Below are positions 44,958 to 53,399 of a DNA stretch of 64,000 bases, piece by piece; position 1 is the first letter of the stretch, and each line of letters begins with the position of its first letter. Both the position numbers and the translations under genes were made by a program. Origin of the DNA: CAZPNX01 sp964518765 (GTDB lineage Bacteria; Edwardsbacteria; AC1; EtOH8); the NCBI GenBank assembly GCA_964518765.1, contig CAZFJC010000016.1, forward strand, positions 8,608-72,607. Direction: 5' to 3'. The notes under the pieces are model-generated. The model saw only the letters and a list, made by a program, of their open reading frames with translations. It did not search any database and was not told the DNA's origin.

Positions 44958-45513
44958 AAATCGGCTCCAGCTGCTGCACCTTTTTGGGCTCCGGCTGTTT
45001 TTGAAAGTCCTGGTACATCTTTTGGGCCTTGGGCCACAGCCCCTTGGTGTGCTGGTAAACCCATGGGGCCACCTTGCGCATGGAGCGGATGGCCGCCGAG
45101 CGGTCCATCCGAGCCGAGACATCCTTGGAAAGCGGCACCATGGCCAAAAGTAAGAGCAGGACTGAAATTATCAGCGCTCCCTTCAGCAGACCGACCGCCA
45201 TACCCCCCAGCTTGTCGGCCAGATCCAGAGGCGTGGCCTTGATCAGCTTGGACATCAGCCAGCCGGCGGCGGTGATGGCCAGGAAGACCGCCAAAAATAT
45301 CACGATGAATCCGATGGTAGGGGCGACTTGCTCCGGAACGGCCGGGGCCAGTCCCCTCAAAAGTTGAGACGCCGGACGGCTGAAGAGGACCGCGGCCGCG
45401 AAGGCCGCCACCAGGGCGACGATGCCCACTATCTCCTGGACCAGGCCCTTGCGGAAGCCTATGAAAACGGACACCGCCAGCAGCATCATTACCGCCAGGT
45501 CGATCCAACCCAT
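44956..45513 (-). CDS. cvpA: CvpA family membrane protein
   Basis: A 185-residue inner-membrane protein with four hydrophobic segments (about 5-22, 29-47, 68-92 and 108-128) and the family start DLAVMMLLAVSVFIGFRKGL. The G-F-R-K-G motif and the PLDLADKLGGMAVGLLKGAL stretch are diagnostic. CvpA proteins are linked to envelope stress resistance and colicin V export. It precedes the VWA protein and mutS2. The C-terminal end is helical and polar, and a longer version would result from a +1 frameshift at its stop codon. Confidence 0.9.
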   Translation of the reverse strand: MGWIDLAVMMLLAVSVFIGFRKGLVQEIVGIVALVAAFAAAVLFSRPASQLLRGLAPAVPEQVAPTIGFIVIFLAVFLAITAAGWLMSKLIKATPLDLADKLGGMAVGLLKGALIISVLLLLLAMVPLSKDVSARMDRSAAIRSMRKVAPWVYQHTKGLWPKAQKMYQDFQKQPEPKKVQQLEPI

Positions 45514-45545
45514 AGGCCTTAGCCTCCGTTATTGATTCATCCCCA

Positions 45546-47813
45546 CTATCTGACTCGCTCCACCCTAGCCGACACCCTCCGGCCGTTCCACTCCAGGTTC
45601 ACCAGGTAGACGCCGCTGGCCGCCCTTCTCCCGCGGCTATCCCTGCCGTTCCAAACCGCCGTGTGCCGCCCCGCCTGCCGCTCCCCGTCGACTATGACTC
45701 TGACCATTTGCCCCGATAGGTTGTACACCGCCAGCCGGGCCCGGCCCGGCGACGGTAGGAAGAAATCCAGACCGACCGTTTCCCGCGCGGGATTGGATCC
45801 AGATATCTGCAGACTGAGCTCCGCTGCCTCGGGCTCTTGGACTGCGCCCGCCGCCACTCCGTTGGGGATGCCGCCGCGGATGTTGGAAAGACGCGACTCG
45901 AAGCAGGTATCGGCCCGACAGACGGCCGATACCCTATAGAAATAGGGTACGCCGGCTGCCAATCCGCTGTCGGTATAGACTGTGTCCGGATGCACCGTCT
46001 GGTTTATCCTGAGGTAGGGACCGGCATAGGCCTCGGCCCGGAAGATATTGTACCCGGCCGGGGTGTCGGGGTCGGCTGCGAAACGATTCCAGTGAAGGGT
46101 CAGTTTGTATAACCCTTTGACGACGGTATTCAGGTTGGGGGCCGGATAGGATAGATCCTTAAGCACCCAGTTGTCCGGATCGATCTGAAGCGAGGTTATG
46201 GTGCCAGACTCGGAGAATAGAAATGGTCCGGATAGGGTGTCGGCTATCTCGATCACCGTGTCGCGCCGTCCGGCCGCGGTGCTGCAGGCCAGGGCCAGGG
46301 GCATCCGATAAAGATCTCCTGTAGTGGAGCCCTGCCTTATAGTCATCCTGGCGGAAGCGCTGTCGGGGCGCGTTCTCTGATAAACTATGGCTTGGTAGAC
46401 GGGATGCCCGGCCCGCAGGTACACCCACTGGTCGAAGAACCAGCTCAGGCTCGAGCCGTAGTGCTGCTCCGCTATCCTCTGGAGGTCGGCGGTAACCGCG
46501 GTCCCGTAGGCGAAGGAATCGGCGTAGGCGCGGATCATCGGCCAGAAGGCGCCCTCGCCCATCACCCAGCGGAGCATGTGGAGCACCCAGGCGCCCTTGG
46601 CGTATTCCATGGAGAAATCGTAGATCAGCGGCATGGGCGGGTTGTAGATGGGGTAGAGGTTGGCGTTGCCGGAGAGCGCGGCCGAGAAGTTCTGGATCAT
46701 GTAGACCCCTGGCAGCCGTCCGGTGGCGTATTCGTCGTAGATCGCCTCGCAGTAGCTGGCGAAGCCCTCGTTCAGCCAGATGTCGGCCCAGGTGCCGCAG
46801 GTGACCTTGTCCCCGAACCACGAATGCGCCAGCTCGTGGGCGATGCCGTATTGGTCGTTGGTCGGTATCCAGCTGCGGATGATGGTGGTCATGTCCTGGT
46901 TCTCCATGCCGCCGTAGACGAAGGGGTCGACCGCGGCCATGGCATACTTGCCGAAAGGATAGCGCCCGAAGCGCGCGGTATAGCAATCCACCATGCCCGG
47001 GACGGTGGCGAAAACCGAGCGGGACAGGGCCGAGTCTTGAGGCCAGACAAAATAGATCAGGGGCACGGTGTCGCCGGAAGCGGTCCGGGCGGTGTCGCTC
47101 CAGCACGAGTATTGTGATACGTGAAAGGCCATCAGGTAGGTGGCGATGGAAAATCCCTCGTTCCAGATCCAGGTAAGATCGTTGCCCGAACGTATGGTAT
47201 CCATCAGCAGCCCGTTGGCCGCGGTGACGAAGGAATCAGGGACGGTGATCTCGAAGATGCAGCCGGAGTCGGCCTTGTCCCAAGGCTCGTCGTAGCAGGG
47301 CATCCACTTGCGGGCGTCCTGGGGAGCGCTGCAAGTATAGCTTAGGGTCTTAAGCGTCTGAGAAGACCTGGCAAACCAGTAATAGCCCCGGCTGTCGCTG
47401 CCGTTGGCCGAGAAATTTCCGCCCCGGTAGAAGATGTCGAGCACGAACGGCTGGCCGTTGCCCAGGGAACCCACCCCCACCAGCAGGCTGTCGGAAGGCC
47501 TGCGGAATCCGGCGGTAACGCCGTCCAGCTTGACCGAGTCCACCTCCAGCCGGACGCAGTGCAGCCTGACCGTATCCAGCCCGGCCGTCCGGGAGAGGCA
47601 GCTTATGGTCTGGCGGCCGTAGAGCGAGTCGCAGTACATGAATGGCCGCAGCCTTAGGTGGTAATGGCGTACGTCGTAGCTGTGGACGGTGTCGAACTTG
47701 GCGCTGCAGCCGTCCATTCCGGCCGGGGGGAACCTCTGCTCCCTAGGCCCGGCCAGGGCGACGCTCGAAACAAAGATTGAAATAACCAAGGCCACTAAAT
47801 TCATTTTTGTCAT
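45546..47813 (-). CDS. Secreted M1-family metallopeptidase with C-terminal sorting domain
   Basis: About 755 residues. I take the ATG at 47813, with AAGGGGAT upstream, because it opens directly on a signal peptide (NLVALVISIFVSSVALAG). The catalytic domain has the exopeptidase-type GGMENQ motif and the zinc motif HELAHSW (near 326) with the downstream glutamate in WLNEGFASYCEA. A fibronectin-like module (about 570-650) is followed by the C-terminal sorting domain (ARLAVYNLSGQMVRVI, ASGVYLVNLEW). It is probably an aminopeptidase on or outside the cell surface. Together with the 25.8-kb surface protein and the metallophosphoesterase it belongs to one secretion class. Confidence 0.92.
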   Translation of the reverse strand: MTKMNLVALVISIFVSSVALAGPREQRFPPAGMDGCSAKFDTVHSYDVRHYHLRLRPFMYCDSLYGRQTISCLSRTAGLDTVRLHCVRLEVDSVKLDGVTAGFRRPSDSLLVGVGSLGNGQPFVLDIFYRGGNFSANGSDSRGYYWFARSSQTLKTLSYTCSAPQDARKWMPCYDEPWDKADSGCIFEITVPDSFVTAANGLLMDTIRSGNDLTWIWNEGFSIATYLMAFHVSQYSCWSDTARTASGDTVPLIYFVWPQDSALSRSVFATVPGMVDCYTARFGRYPFGKYAMAAVDPFVYGGMENQDMTTIIRSWIPTNDQYGIAHELAHSWFGDKVTCGTWADIWLNEGFASYCEAIYDEYATGRLPGVYMIQNFSAALSGNANLYPIYNPPMPLIYDFSMEYAKGAWVLHMLRWVMGEGAFWPMIRAYADSFAYGTAVTADLQRIAEQHYGSSLSWFFDQWVYLRAGHPVYQAIVYQRTRPDSASARMTIRQGSTTGDLYRMPLALACSTAAGRRDTVIEIADTLSGPFLFSESGTITSLQIDPDNWVLKDLSYPAPNLNTVVKGLYKLTLHWNRFAADPDTPAGYNIFRAEAYAGPYLRINQTVHPDTVYTDSGLAAGVPYFYRVSAVCRADTCFESRLSNIRGGIPNGVAAGAVQEPEAAELSLQISGSNPARETVGLDFFLPSPGRARLAVYNLSGQMVRVIVDGERQAGRHTAVWNGRDSRGRRAASGVYLVNLEWNGRRVSARVERVR

Positions 47814-47909
47814 CTCGGCATCCCCTTCGTACTCATTCGCCATCCGTTTCCCGACCACTCCTTTCATCCCCTCCTCAGCAAGGAGGAAACCAAGGGGTGG
47901 TGGATTGCA

Positions 47910-48680
47910 TCACCCCAGCTCGCCCAGCTGGGCCAGGACCAGGGCGGCCAGCGCCAGTCCGGCGGTCTCGGCCCTCAGGCGCCGCGGCCCCAAGGTCACT
48001 GTGCGGACATGCTTCTCGGCCGCCTTCTTACGCTCCTCCTCGGTGAAGCCCCCCTCCGGACCCACGATGCACAGCACCTTTCGCACTTCCTTATTATCCG
48101 GTAGCTCCTGAAAGACCTGAGAGACCGAGGTCCGCTTCTCGGACTCGTCGGCCATCAGAACCAGGTCATAGGCCTCGCACTGTTCCCAGAGAATTGACAG
48201 CACGGTCGGTTCGTGTATCTTGGGAAGAACTGATCGCAGCGACTGCTTCATGGCTGCCACCGCTAACCTTTGCCAGCGCGCCTGCCGGCCCTCGGCCGCC
48301 TCGCCGGGGACGGGGAGGTCATGCTCCGGCCTGACCACGGATGTTTCGGAGATCAGCGGAATGAAGGCGTAAATACCCAGCTCGGTGCCCTTCTCTATCA
48401 CCAGGTCCATTCGCGTCCCCTTGGGCACAGCCTGGGCCAGGATCGCCTGGCGGATGGGCTCCCGGCTCTTGCGGACCCGGTTGATGATCCTGGCGGTCAC
48501 CGAATAGGCGGAGACGGCCTCGAGGGTACACTGGTATTCGCTCCCCAGTCCGTCCACGAACACCAGCCGGTCGCCGCGCTTGTGCCGCAGGACGGTGGCG
48601 ATGTGCCTGGCCTCCTCGCCGGAGACCGTCAGCTGGCGCTCGGAGACGTCGGGGGGTTTGACGTAGAAGTGTTCAGACAT
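47910..48680 (-). CDS. rsmE: 16S rRNA (uracil-1498-N3)-methyltransferase
   Basis: A 256-residue SPOUT-family enzyme that methylates U1498 of 16S rRNA. The N-terminal PUA-like domain has EEARHIATVLRHKRGDRLVF. The knotted C-terminal domain has the SAM-binding VGPEGGFTEEE and LGPRRLRAETAGLAAL (in part: LGPRRLRAETAGLA) motifs. Length is typical. It follows dnaJ, a frequent neighbour, with about 90 bases between that hold a weak hairpin. Confidence 0.95.
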   Translation of the reverse strand: MSEHFYVKPPDVSERQLTVSGEEARHIATVLRHKRGDRLVFVDGLGSEYQCTLEAVSAYSVTARIINRVRKSREPIRQAILAQAVPKGTRMDLVIEKGTELGIYAFIPLISETSVVRPEHDLPVPGEAAEGRQARWQRLAVAAMKQSLRSVLPKIHEPTVLSILWEQCEAYDLVLMADESEKRTSVSQVFQELPDNKEVRKVLCIVGPEGGFTEEERKKAAEKHVRTVTLGPRRLRAETAGLALAALVLAQLGELG

Positions 48681-48717
48681 CAGATCTTATTTTAACCAGG
48701 TGCCGCTTGGGGAGAAC

Positions 48718-48750
48718 CAAAAAGGTTCCTCTATATGGCTGGTGAACCTT
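48718..48750 (-). terminator. Weak terminator-like hairpin between dnaJ and rsmE
   Basis: On the minus strand, AAGGTTC and GAACCTT are separated by 15 bases and followed by TTTTT. The stem is only seven pairs with an A-T-rich half, so it would attenuate rather than stop transcription into rsmE. Confidence 0.4.
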
Positions 48751-48772
48751 GTGCCACCTTTAGCCTGTCAGT

Positions 48773-49945
48773 TTATTCACCCTCCTCCGGGTTCCACCTG
48801 TACGCCCTGGGCACCTTGCCCTGCTGCAGGTCGCCGAGTTGTTTGAGCAGCTTTTTCTCTTCGGAGTTGAGCTTCGAGGGCACCCAGACTTCGACCCGGA
48901 CCAGCTGGTCGCCGCTGCCGGACGAGTTGATGTGCGGCAGGCCCTTGCCCCGCAGGCGAAAGATCTTGCCCGATGGCGTACCGGCCGGGATGGTAAGCTC
49001 GGCCATGCCTCCCAGCAACGGTACCTGGACCTTGCCGCCCAGGGCGGCGATGGAGAAGCTGATGGGCAGGGTCAGTAGCAGGTCGTCACCGTGGCGCGAG
49101 AACAGGGGATGTACTATCTCCTCGATGTGGACCAGCAAGTCGCCGGCTGGCCCCCCGCGCGGCCCGGCGTTGCCCTGGCCCCGCAGCGGAATGTAGTTGC
49201 CCTTGGCGGCGCCGGCCGGCACCCGCACCCTGACCGTGGCCTCCTTCTTCACCCGGCCCTGCCCGCCGCAGGCCTTGCAGGGGTTGGCCACTATCTTGCC
49301 CGCGCCCTGGCACTCTGGACAAACGCCGACATTGATGAACTGACCGAACAGGGAGCGCTGCACCTGGCGCACCTCGCCCGAGCCCCGGCAGGTGGGGCAG
49401 TCACGGATGTCGGCGCCCGACTTGGCCCCGGAGCCGTGGCATTCGGGGCAGACCTCGTAACGTTTGAGTTGGATGGTCTTCTCCACCCCGGAGGCCAGCT
49501 CCTCCAAAGTCAGCGGTAGTTTTATCTGCAGGTCTCCGCCGCGGTTGCTCTGCCCCCGCCCCTGGCCCCGTCCCAGGCCGCCCGGCCCGCCGAAGAACAT
49601 ATCGAAGATCGAGCCTCCCCCGCCGCCGAAGAAGGAGCCGAAAATGTCCTGGATATCCTCGGCGTGGGTGAAGTCGCGGCGGAAGTCGAAGCCGCCGGCC
49701 CCGAAGGAGGGATCGACCCCGGCATGGCCGAACTGGTCGTAGCGGGACCGCTTCTCCTTGTCCATCAGGACCTCGTAGGCCTCGGAGATCTCCTTGAACT
49801 TCTCCTCGGCCATGGCCGGGTTGTCCCGGTTCATATCCGGATGGAACTTTTTGGCCAGGGAGCGGTAGGCCTGCTTGATCTGGGATTCGTCGGCGCTCCT
49901 GGGGACGCCTAGGATCTCGTAGTAATCGCGCTTGGTGGAAGGCAT
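48773..49945 (-). CDS. dnaJ: Chaperone protein DnaJ (type I)
   Basis: A 390-residue Hsp40 co-chaperone that stimulates DnaK ATPase. The J-domain has the HPD motif (H35-P36-D37). It is followed by a G/F-rich linker (about 75-125), four CxxCxGxG zinc repeats (for example CPECHGSG, CPTCRGSG, CPECQGAG and CKACGGQG) and the C-terminal substrate-binding domains. It follows the small CMD-like gene in the grpE-dnaK operon. The first Cys-motif sequences agree with the classic two-zinc arrangement. Confidence 0.97.
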   Translation of the reverse strand: MPSTKRDYYEILGVPRSADESQIKQAYRSLAKKFHPDMNRDNPAMAEEKFKEISEAYEVLMDKEKRSRYDQFGHAGVDPSFGAGGFDFRRDFTHAEDIQDIFGSFFGGGGGSIFDMFFGGPGGLGRGQGRGQSNRGGDLQIKLPLTLEELASGVEKTIQLKRYEVCPECHGSGAKSGADIRDCPTCRGSGEVRQVQRSLFGQFINVGVCPECQGAGKIVANPCKACGGQGRVKKEATVRVRVPAGAAKGNYIPLRGQGNAGPRGGPAGDLLVHIEEIVHPLFSRHGDDLLLTLPISFSIAALGGKVQVPLLGGMAELTIPAGTPSGKIFRLRGKGLPHINSSGSGDQLVRVEVWVPSKLNSEEKKLLKQLGDLQQGKVPRAYRWNPEEGE

Positions 49946-49994
49946 GGCAAGAACGAATTTAGAATATTTTGCAGGATCGCTCGATATTTACCGG

Positions 49995-50291
49995 CTATCT
50001 CGCTTCTTTCAATCCCTGCGAGGCCACATAGATCGAGCCCACGCCAGCCAGATGGTAGGCCACCCGAACCGCCTCGGCTATCTCCTGGTCGGTGGCCCCG
50101 GCGGCCCTGGCCTGGGCGGCCAAAGCGCGGACCCCGTTGGCCGCCCCGTGGGCGGCATCAAACGACAGGGCCATCAGAAGCTTGATCTTTCGGGGCAGGG
50201 CGCCGTCGGCATAGACCAGTTCGTCGGTCAGCTTGAGGTGCTCCATAAGCTTTGGGTCCATCTTCTGTATGGCGGCCAGGGGGTCCTCCAT
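49995..50291 (-). CDS. Carboxymuconolactone decarboxylase-like protein without catalytic cysteines
   Basis: A 98-residue protein with an excellent AAGGAGG Shine-Dalgarno six bases before the ATG at 50291. It has the all-helical AhpD/CMD fold pattern (KIKLLMALSFDAAHGAANGV, then EIAEAVRVAYHLAGVGS). The CxxC-x-x-x-H redox site of AhpD is replaced by D-A-A-H-G-A, so it cannot be a peroxidase of that kind. It sits between dnaK and dnaJ, suggesting a chaperone-related or simply co-expressed function. Unknown role. Confidence 0.8.
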   Translation of the reverse strand: MEDPLAAIQKMDPKLMEHLKLTDELVYADGALPRKIKLLMALSFDAAHGAANGVRALAAQARAAGATDQEIAEAVRVAYHLAGVGSIYVASQGLKEAR

Positions 50292-50387
50292 AATGGCCTC
50301 CTTGCTATATAAATATAGATGATTACAACACAACAAGGGGAGAAGACGCCAGCTTTTTTCAAAGCCTCCTCCCCGCCGTCGTGAATA

Positions 50388-50419
50388 TCATGGGCCGTCC
50401 CGTTCCGGACGACCCATGA
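50388..50419 (-). promoter_or_regulatory. Intercistronic hairpin after dnaK
   Basis: Twelve-base arms at 50389-50400 and 50407-50418 around a six-base loop. The only non-Watson-Crick position is a C-A mismatch on the plus strand but a G-U wobble in the minus-strand RNA, so the structure is intact in the operon transcript. There is no U tract. It probably stabilises the dnaK message or partly attenuates the downstream genes. Confidence 0.6.
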
Positions 50420-50475
50420 CTCGGTTATCTACTATCCCTTGTTTTTATCCGTGTGGATTCGTGGCAAGAAAGGTT

Positions 50476-52407
50476 CTATTTGCCCTCGTCCACCACCTTG
50501 AAGTCCGCGTCCTCGGCCCCTTCCTGCTTTGGCGGCTCGCCGGCTCCTGCTTCCGGCCCGGGCTGGGCCTGGTCGCCCCCGGTGGCGCCGCCGGCTGCCT
50601 GTTGCTGGGCCGCCTTGGCATAGACCGCCTCGCCGATCTTCCGGGCGGCGGCCGCCAGCTCCTCGGTAGCCGCCTTGATGGACTGGAGGTTCTCGTTTTT
50701 GAGCTCGTTGCGCAGACGGTTGATGGCCCCCTCGATCTTGCCCCGATCCCCGGCCTCGATCTGCCCGCCATACTCCCGCATGGTCTTCTCGGTCTCGTAG
50801 ATCATGGCGTCGGCCCGGTTGCGGGCCTCGATCAGCTCCCGCTTCTGCCGGTCCTCGTCGGCGTGGGCCTCGGCGTCCTTCTGCATCCGTTCCACTTCCT
50901 CCTTGGTCAGGCCCGAGGAGGCGGTAATCTTGATGCTCTGGGCCTTGCCGGTGCCCAGATCCTTGGCCGAGACGTGGAGGATGCCGTTGGCGTCGATGTC
51001 GAAGGTGACCTCGATCTGGGGGATGCCCCGCGGCGCCGGCGGGATGCCCACCAGGTCGAACCGGGCCAGGGTGCGGTTGTCGGCGGCCATCTCCCGCTCG
51101 CCCTGGAGCACGTGGATGGAGACCGCCGGCTGGTTGTCGGTGGCGGTGGAGAAGACCTGGCTCTTGCGGGTGGGGATGGTGGTGTTGCGCTCGATGAGCC
51201 GAGTCATCACCTGGCCCAGGGTCTCGATGCCCAAGCTGAGAGGGGTGACATCCAGCAGCAGCACATCCTTGACCTCGCCCACCAGCACCCCGGCCTGGAT
51301 GGCGGCCCCGATGGCCACCACCTCGTCCGGGTTGACGCTGCGGTTGGGCTCGCGGCCGAACAGCTGCTTGACCGTCTCCTGGACCTTGGGCATCCGGGTC
51401 ATGCCGCCCACCAGCACCACCTCGTCGATGTCCGAAGTCTTCAGGCCGGCGTCGTCCAGGGCCCGGCGGCAGGGGCCGATGGTCCGGGTCACCAGTTCGT
51501 CCACCAGCTGCTCCAGCTTGGCCCGGGTCAGGGTCAGATCCAGGTGCTTGGCCCCGGAGGCGTCGGCGGTGATGAAGGGCAGGTTGATGTTGGTCTGCAT
51601 GGTGGCCGAAAGCTCGCACTTGGCCTTCTCGGCCGCCTCCTTCAGACGCTGCATGGCCATCTTGTCGTTCTTGAGGTCTATGCCCTGCGACTTCTTGAAC
51701 TCGTCCACCATCCAGTCGATGATCTTCTGGTCGAAGTCGTCGCCGCCCAGGTGGGTGTCGCCGTTGGTGGAGCGTACCTCGAACACCCCCTCGCCCAGCT
51801 CCAGGATGGAGATGTCGAAGGTGCCGCCGCCCAGGTCGTAGACCGCGATCTTATGGGCCTTGCTCTTTTCCAGGCCGTAGGCCAGGCTGGCGGCCGTCGG
51901 CTCGTTGATGATGCGCAGCACCTCCAGGCCGGCGATCTGCCCGGCGTCCTTGGTGGCCTGGCGCTGGGAGTCGTTGAAGTAGGCGGGAACGGTGATCACC
52001 GCCTGGGTGATCTTCTCGCCCAGATAGGCCTCGGCCGCCTCTTTGAGATAACGCAATACCTTGGCCGAGATCTCGGGCGGGGAATAGGTTTTATCGCCCA
52101 CCTTCACCCGGGCATCGCCGTGCGGGCCCTCGATAACCTGATATGGCACCAGCTTTCTCTCTCCCTCCACCTCGCCGAACCGCCTCCCCATGAAGCGTTT
52201 GATGGAGTAGACCGTGTTCTCCGGGTTGGTGATGGCCTGTCGCTTGGCCACCTGCCCCACCACCTCCTCGCCGCTCTTGAGGAAGCCCACCACCGAAGGG
52301 GTGGTCCGCAGGCCCTCCTGGTTGGGGATGACGGTGGCGTTGCCGCCCTCCATCACCGCCACGCAGGAGTTGGTGGTGCCCAGGTCGATTCCGATTACCT
52401 TGCCCAT
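50476..52407 (-). CDS. dnaK: Chaperone protein DnaK (Hsp70)
   Basis: A 643-residue Hsp70. The ATPase domain opens with GIDLGTTNSCVAVMEGG and carries VITVPAYFNDSQRQATKDAG, NEPTAASLAYG and LVGGMTRMPKVQ. The linker DVLLLDVTPLSLGIET leads to the beta substrate-binding domain and a C-terminal helical lid. The tail is rich in G, A and Q and ends in ADFKVVDEGK, close to the EEVKDDE-type tail of other DnaKs. It lies 73 bases after grpE in the same operon. Confidence 0.98.
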   Translation of the reverse strand: MGKVIGIDLGTTNSCVAVMEGGNATVIPNQEGLRTTPSVVGFLKSGEEVVGQVAKRQAITNPENTVYSIKRFMGRRFGEVEGERKLVPYQVIEGPHGDARVKVGDKTYSPPEISAKVLRYLKEAAEAYLGEKITQAVITVPAYFNDSQRQATKDAGQIAGLEVLRIINEPTAASLAYGLEKSKAHKIAVYDLGGGTFDISILELGEGVFEVRSTNGDTHLGGDDFDQKIIDWMVDEFKKSQGIDLKNDKMAMQRLKEAAEKAKCELSATMQTNINLPFITADASGAKHLDLTLTRAKLEQLVDELVTRTIGPCRRALDDAGLKTSDIDEVVLVGGMTRMPKVQETVKQLFGREPNRSVNPDEVVAIGAAIQAGVLVGEVKDVLLLDVTPLSLGIETLGQVMTRLIERNTTIPTRKSQVFSTATDNQPAVSIHVLQGEREMAADNRTLARFDLVGIPPAPRGIPQIEVTFDIDANGILHVSAKDLGTGKAQSIKITASSGLTKEEVERMQKDAEAHADEDRQKRELIEARNRADAMIYETEKTMREYGGQIEAGDRGKIEGAINRLRNELKNENLQSIKAATEELAAAARKIGEAVYAKAAQQQAAGGATGGDQAQPGPEAGAGEPPKQEGAEDADFKVVDEGK

Positions 52408-52480
52408 CTTATATCGTTTCTCCTATTTTGTATTCTTGATCGGTTTTCTGTATCCAATATAATCATCGGGCCATCCTTTT

Positions 52481-53098
52481 TCAAGAGCCGCCCTCCTCAC
52501 CAACATCCGGCTCCTGCGTCTCGACAGCCATATCCTCCCCGGCCGCGGACGGCTGCTCCTGCGGAGGAGTCCGACGCTTGGAGACCGTCACCCGGGCGTG
52601 ACGCAGCACCTTGCCCCGGTAGGCGAAGCCCCTCTCGATCTCGTCCAGCACCGTGCCCGGCTCATGCTCGTCGGTCTCGATGACCAGCATGGCGTCGTGC
52701 CGGTTGGGGTCGAACTCCTCACCCTTGCTGTTGAACTCCTTGAGGCCCTCCTGCTCCAGCAGATCGTGTATCTGCTGATCGATCAGCTTGATCCCCTGGT
52801 AGAACGACTCGAAGGCCTCGGATTTCTCCCCGTGGTTCTTGGCCGCCTCCAGGGCCCGATCGAAGTTGTCCAGCACCGGAAGCAGCTTGGCTATCAGGTT
52901 ACGGTTGGCCTCGGCCTCCCTTTCCTGGTACTCCTTGGCCACCCGCTTGCGGTAGTTGTCCAGCTCGGCCATGGCCCGGAGGTACTTGTCGAAGTTCTCG
53001 TCGGCCAGCTGCTTCTGATAATTAGCTCTGGTCAGTAATTCCTTAAGCCGTTGACGCAGCTTGGGATACAGCTTTTGGGGGGCTTTGTTATCTATCAC
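52481..53098 (-). CDS. grpE: Nucleotide exchange factor GrpE
   Basis: A 205-residue DnaK exchange factor. A long N-terminal coiled coil is followed by the conserved ELDNYRKRVAKEYQER and LLPVLDNFDRALE region and a C-terminal beta-wing (VLRHARVTVSK). The start is GTG at 53098, supported by AAGGAT seven bases upstream. The promoter lies about 60 bases further upstream. No hrcA gene or full CIRCE operator precedes the operon, so control is probably at the promoter alone or through an unlinked regulator. Confidence 0.95.
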   Translation of the reverse strand: MIDNKAPQKLYPKLRQRLKELLTRANYQKQLADENFDKYLRAMAELDNYRKRVAKEYQEREAEANRNLIAKLLPVLDNFDRALEAAKNHGEKSEAFESFYQGIKLIDQQIHDLLEQEGLKEFNSKGEEFDPNRHDAMLVIETDEHEPGTVLDEIERGFAYRGKVLRHARVTVSKRRTPPQEQPSAAGEDMAVETQEPDVGEEGGS

Positions 53099-53160
53099 TC
53101 GATATCCTTATATTTCAATCAATTCCCCTCCGGGTGACTATGGCACTCTAAGTCATTATA

Positions 53161-53189
53161 AATATAACTTTTTAAAGACGATTTGTCAA
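53161..53189 (-). promoter_or_regulatory. Sigma-70 promoter of the grpE-dnaK-dnaJ operon
   Basis: On the minus strand, TTGACA (53189-53184), a 17-base spacer and TATATT (53166-53161). The match to the consensus is strong (six of six and five of six). The start of transcription is expected near 53154, leaving a leader of about 56 bases before the grpE GTG. Confidence 0.75.
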
Positions 53190-53234
53190 GGTCAATTTAA
53201 GGTATTTGCGCCTGTTGGAGCAAATTGAGGATAA

Positions 53235-53264
53235 TTGACAACGGTGTATACCATGTTATTTTAT
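53235..53264 (+). promoter_or_regulatory. Candidate promoter of the sigma-factor gene
   Basis: TTGACA at 53235-53240 is followed 17-19 bases later by ATTTTAT, an approximate -10 box. Transcription would begin near 53270, giving a 130-base leader. The evidence is modest because ECF sigma genes often use their own promoter type. Confidence 0.35.
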
Positions 53265-53365
53265 AGCGGTTAATCTGGAAAACGGCCCTAATCCGATATC
53301 TTGACTTTCAACACATTATCCATTAACATTAAGCATATTATCGACACCAGAGAAAAGGACAAAGG

Positions 53366-53395
53366 ATGAATCCTTTCGGCAGGGATAGCATCTAA
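53366..53395 (+). other. Possible nine-codon leader ORF before the sigma factor
   Basis: ATG at 53366 is preceded by an AAGGA Shine-Dalgarno at good spacing and encodes MNPFGRDSI followed by TAA at 53393-53395. The sigma-factor GTG is only four bases later. Translation of the leader could couple to, or control, that of the sigma factor. No family evidence. Confidence 0.3.
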
Positions 53396-53399
53396 ATAA

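Noticed and set aside
50416..52683. 755-residue ORF opposite dnaK
   Set aside because: Antisense shadow of dnaK; long open frames opposite GC-rich highly conserved genes are common and it has no domain.
53101..53160. CIRCE operator upstream of grpE
   Set aside because: Only a GAGTGC/GCACTC half-site is present; the other half and the nine-base spacing of CIRCE are missing.
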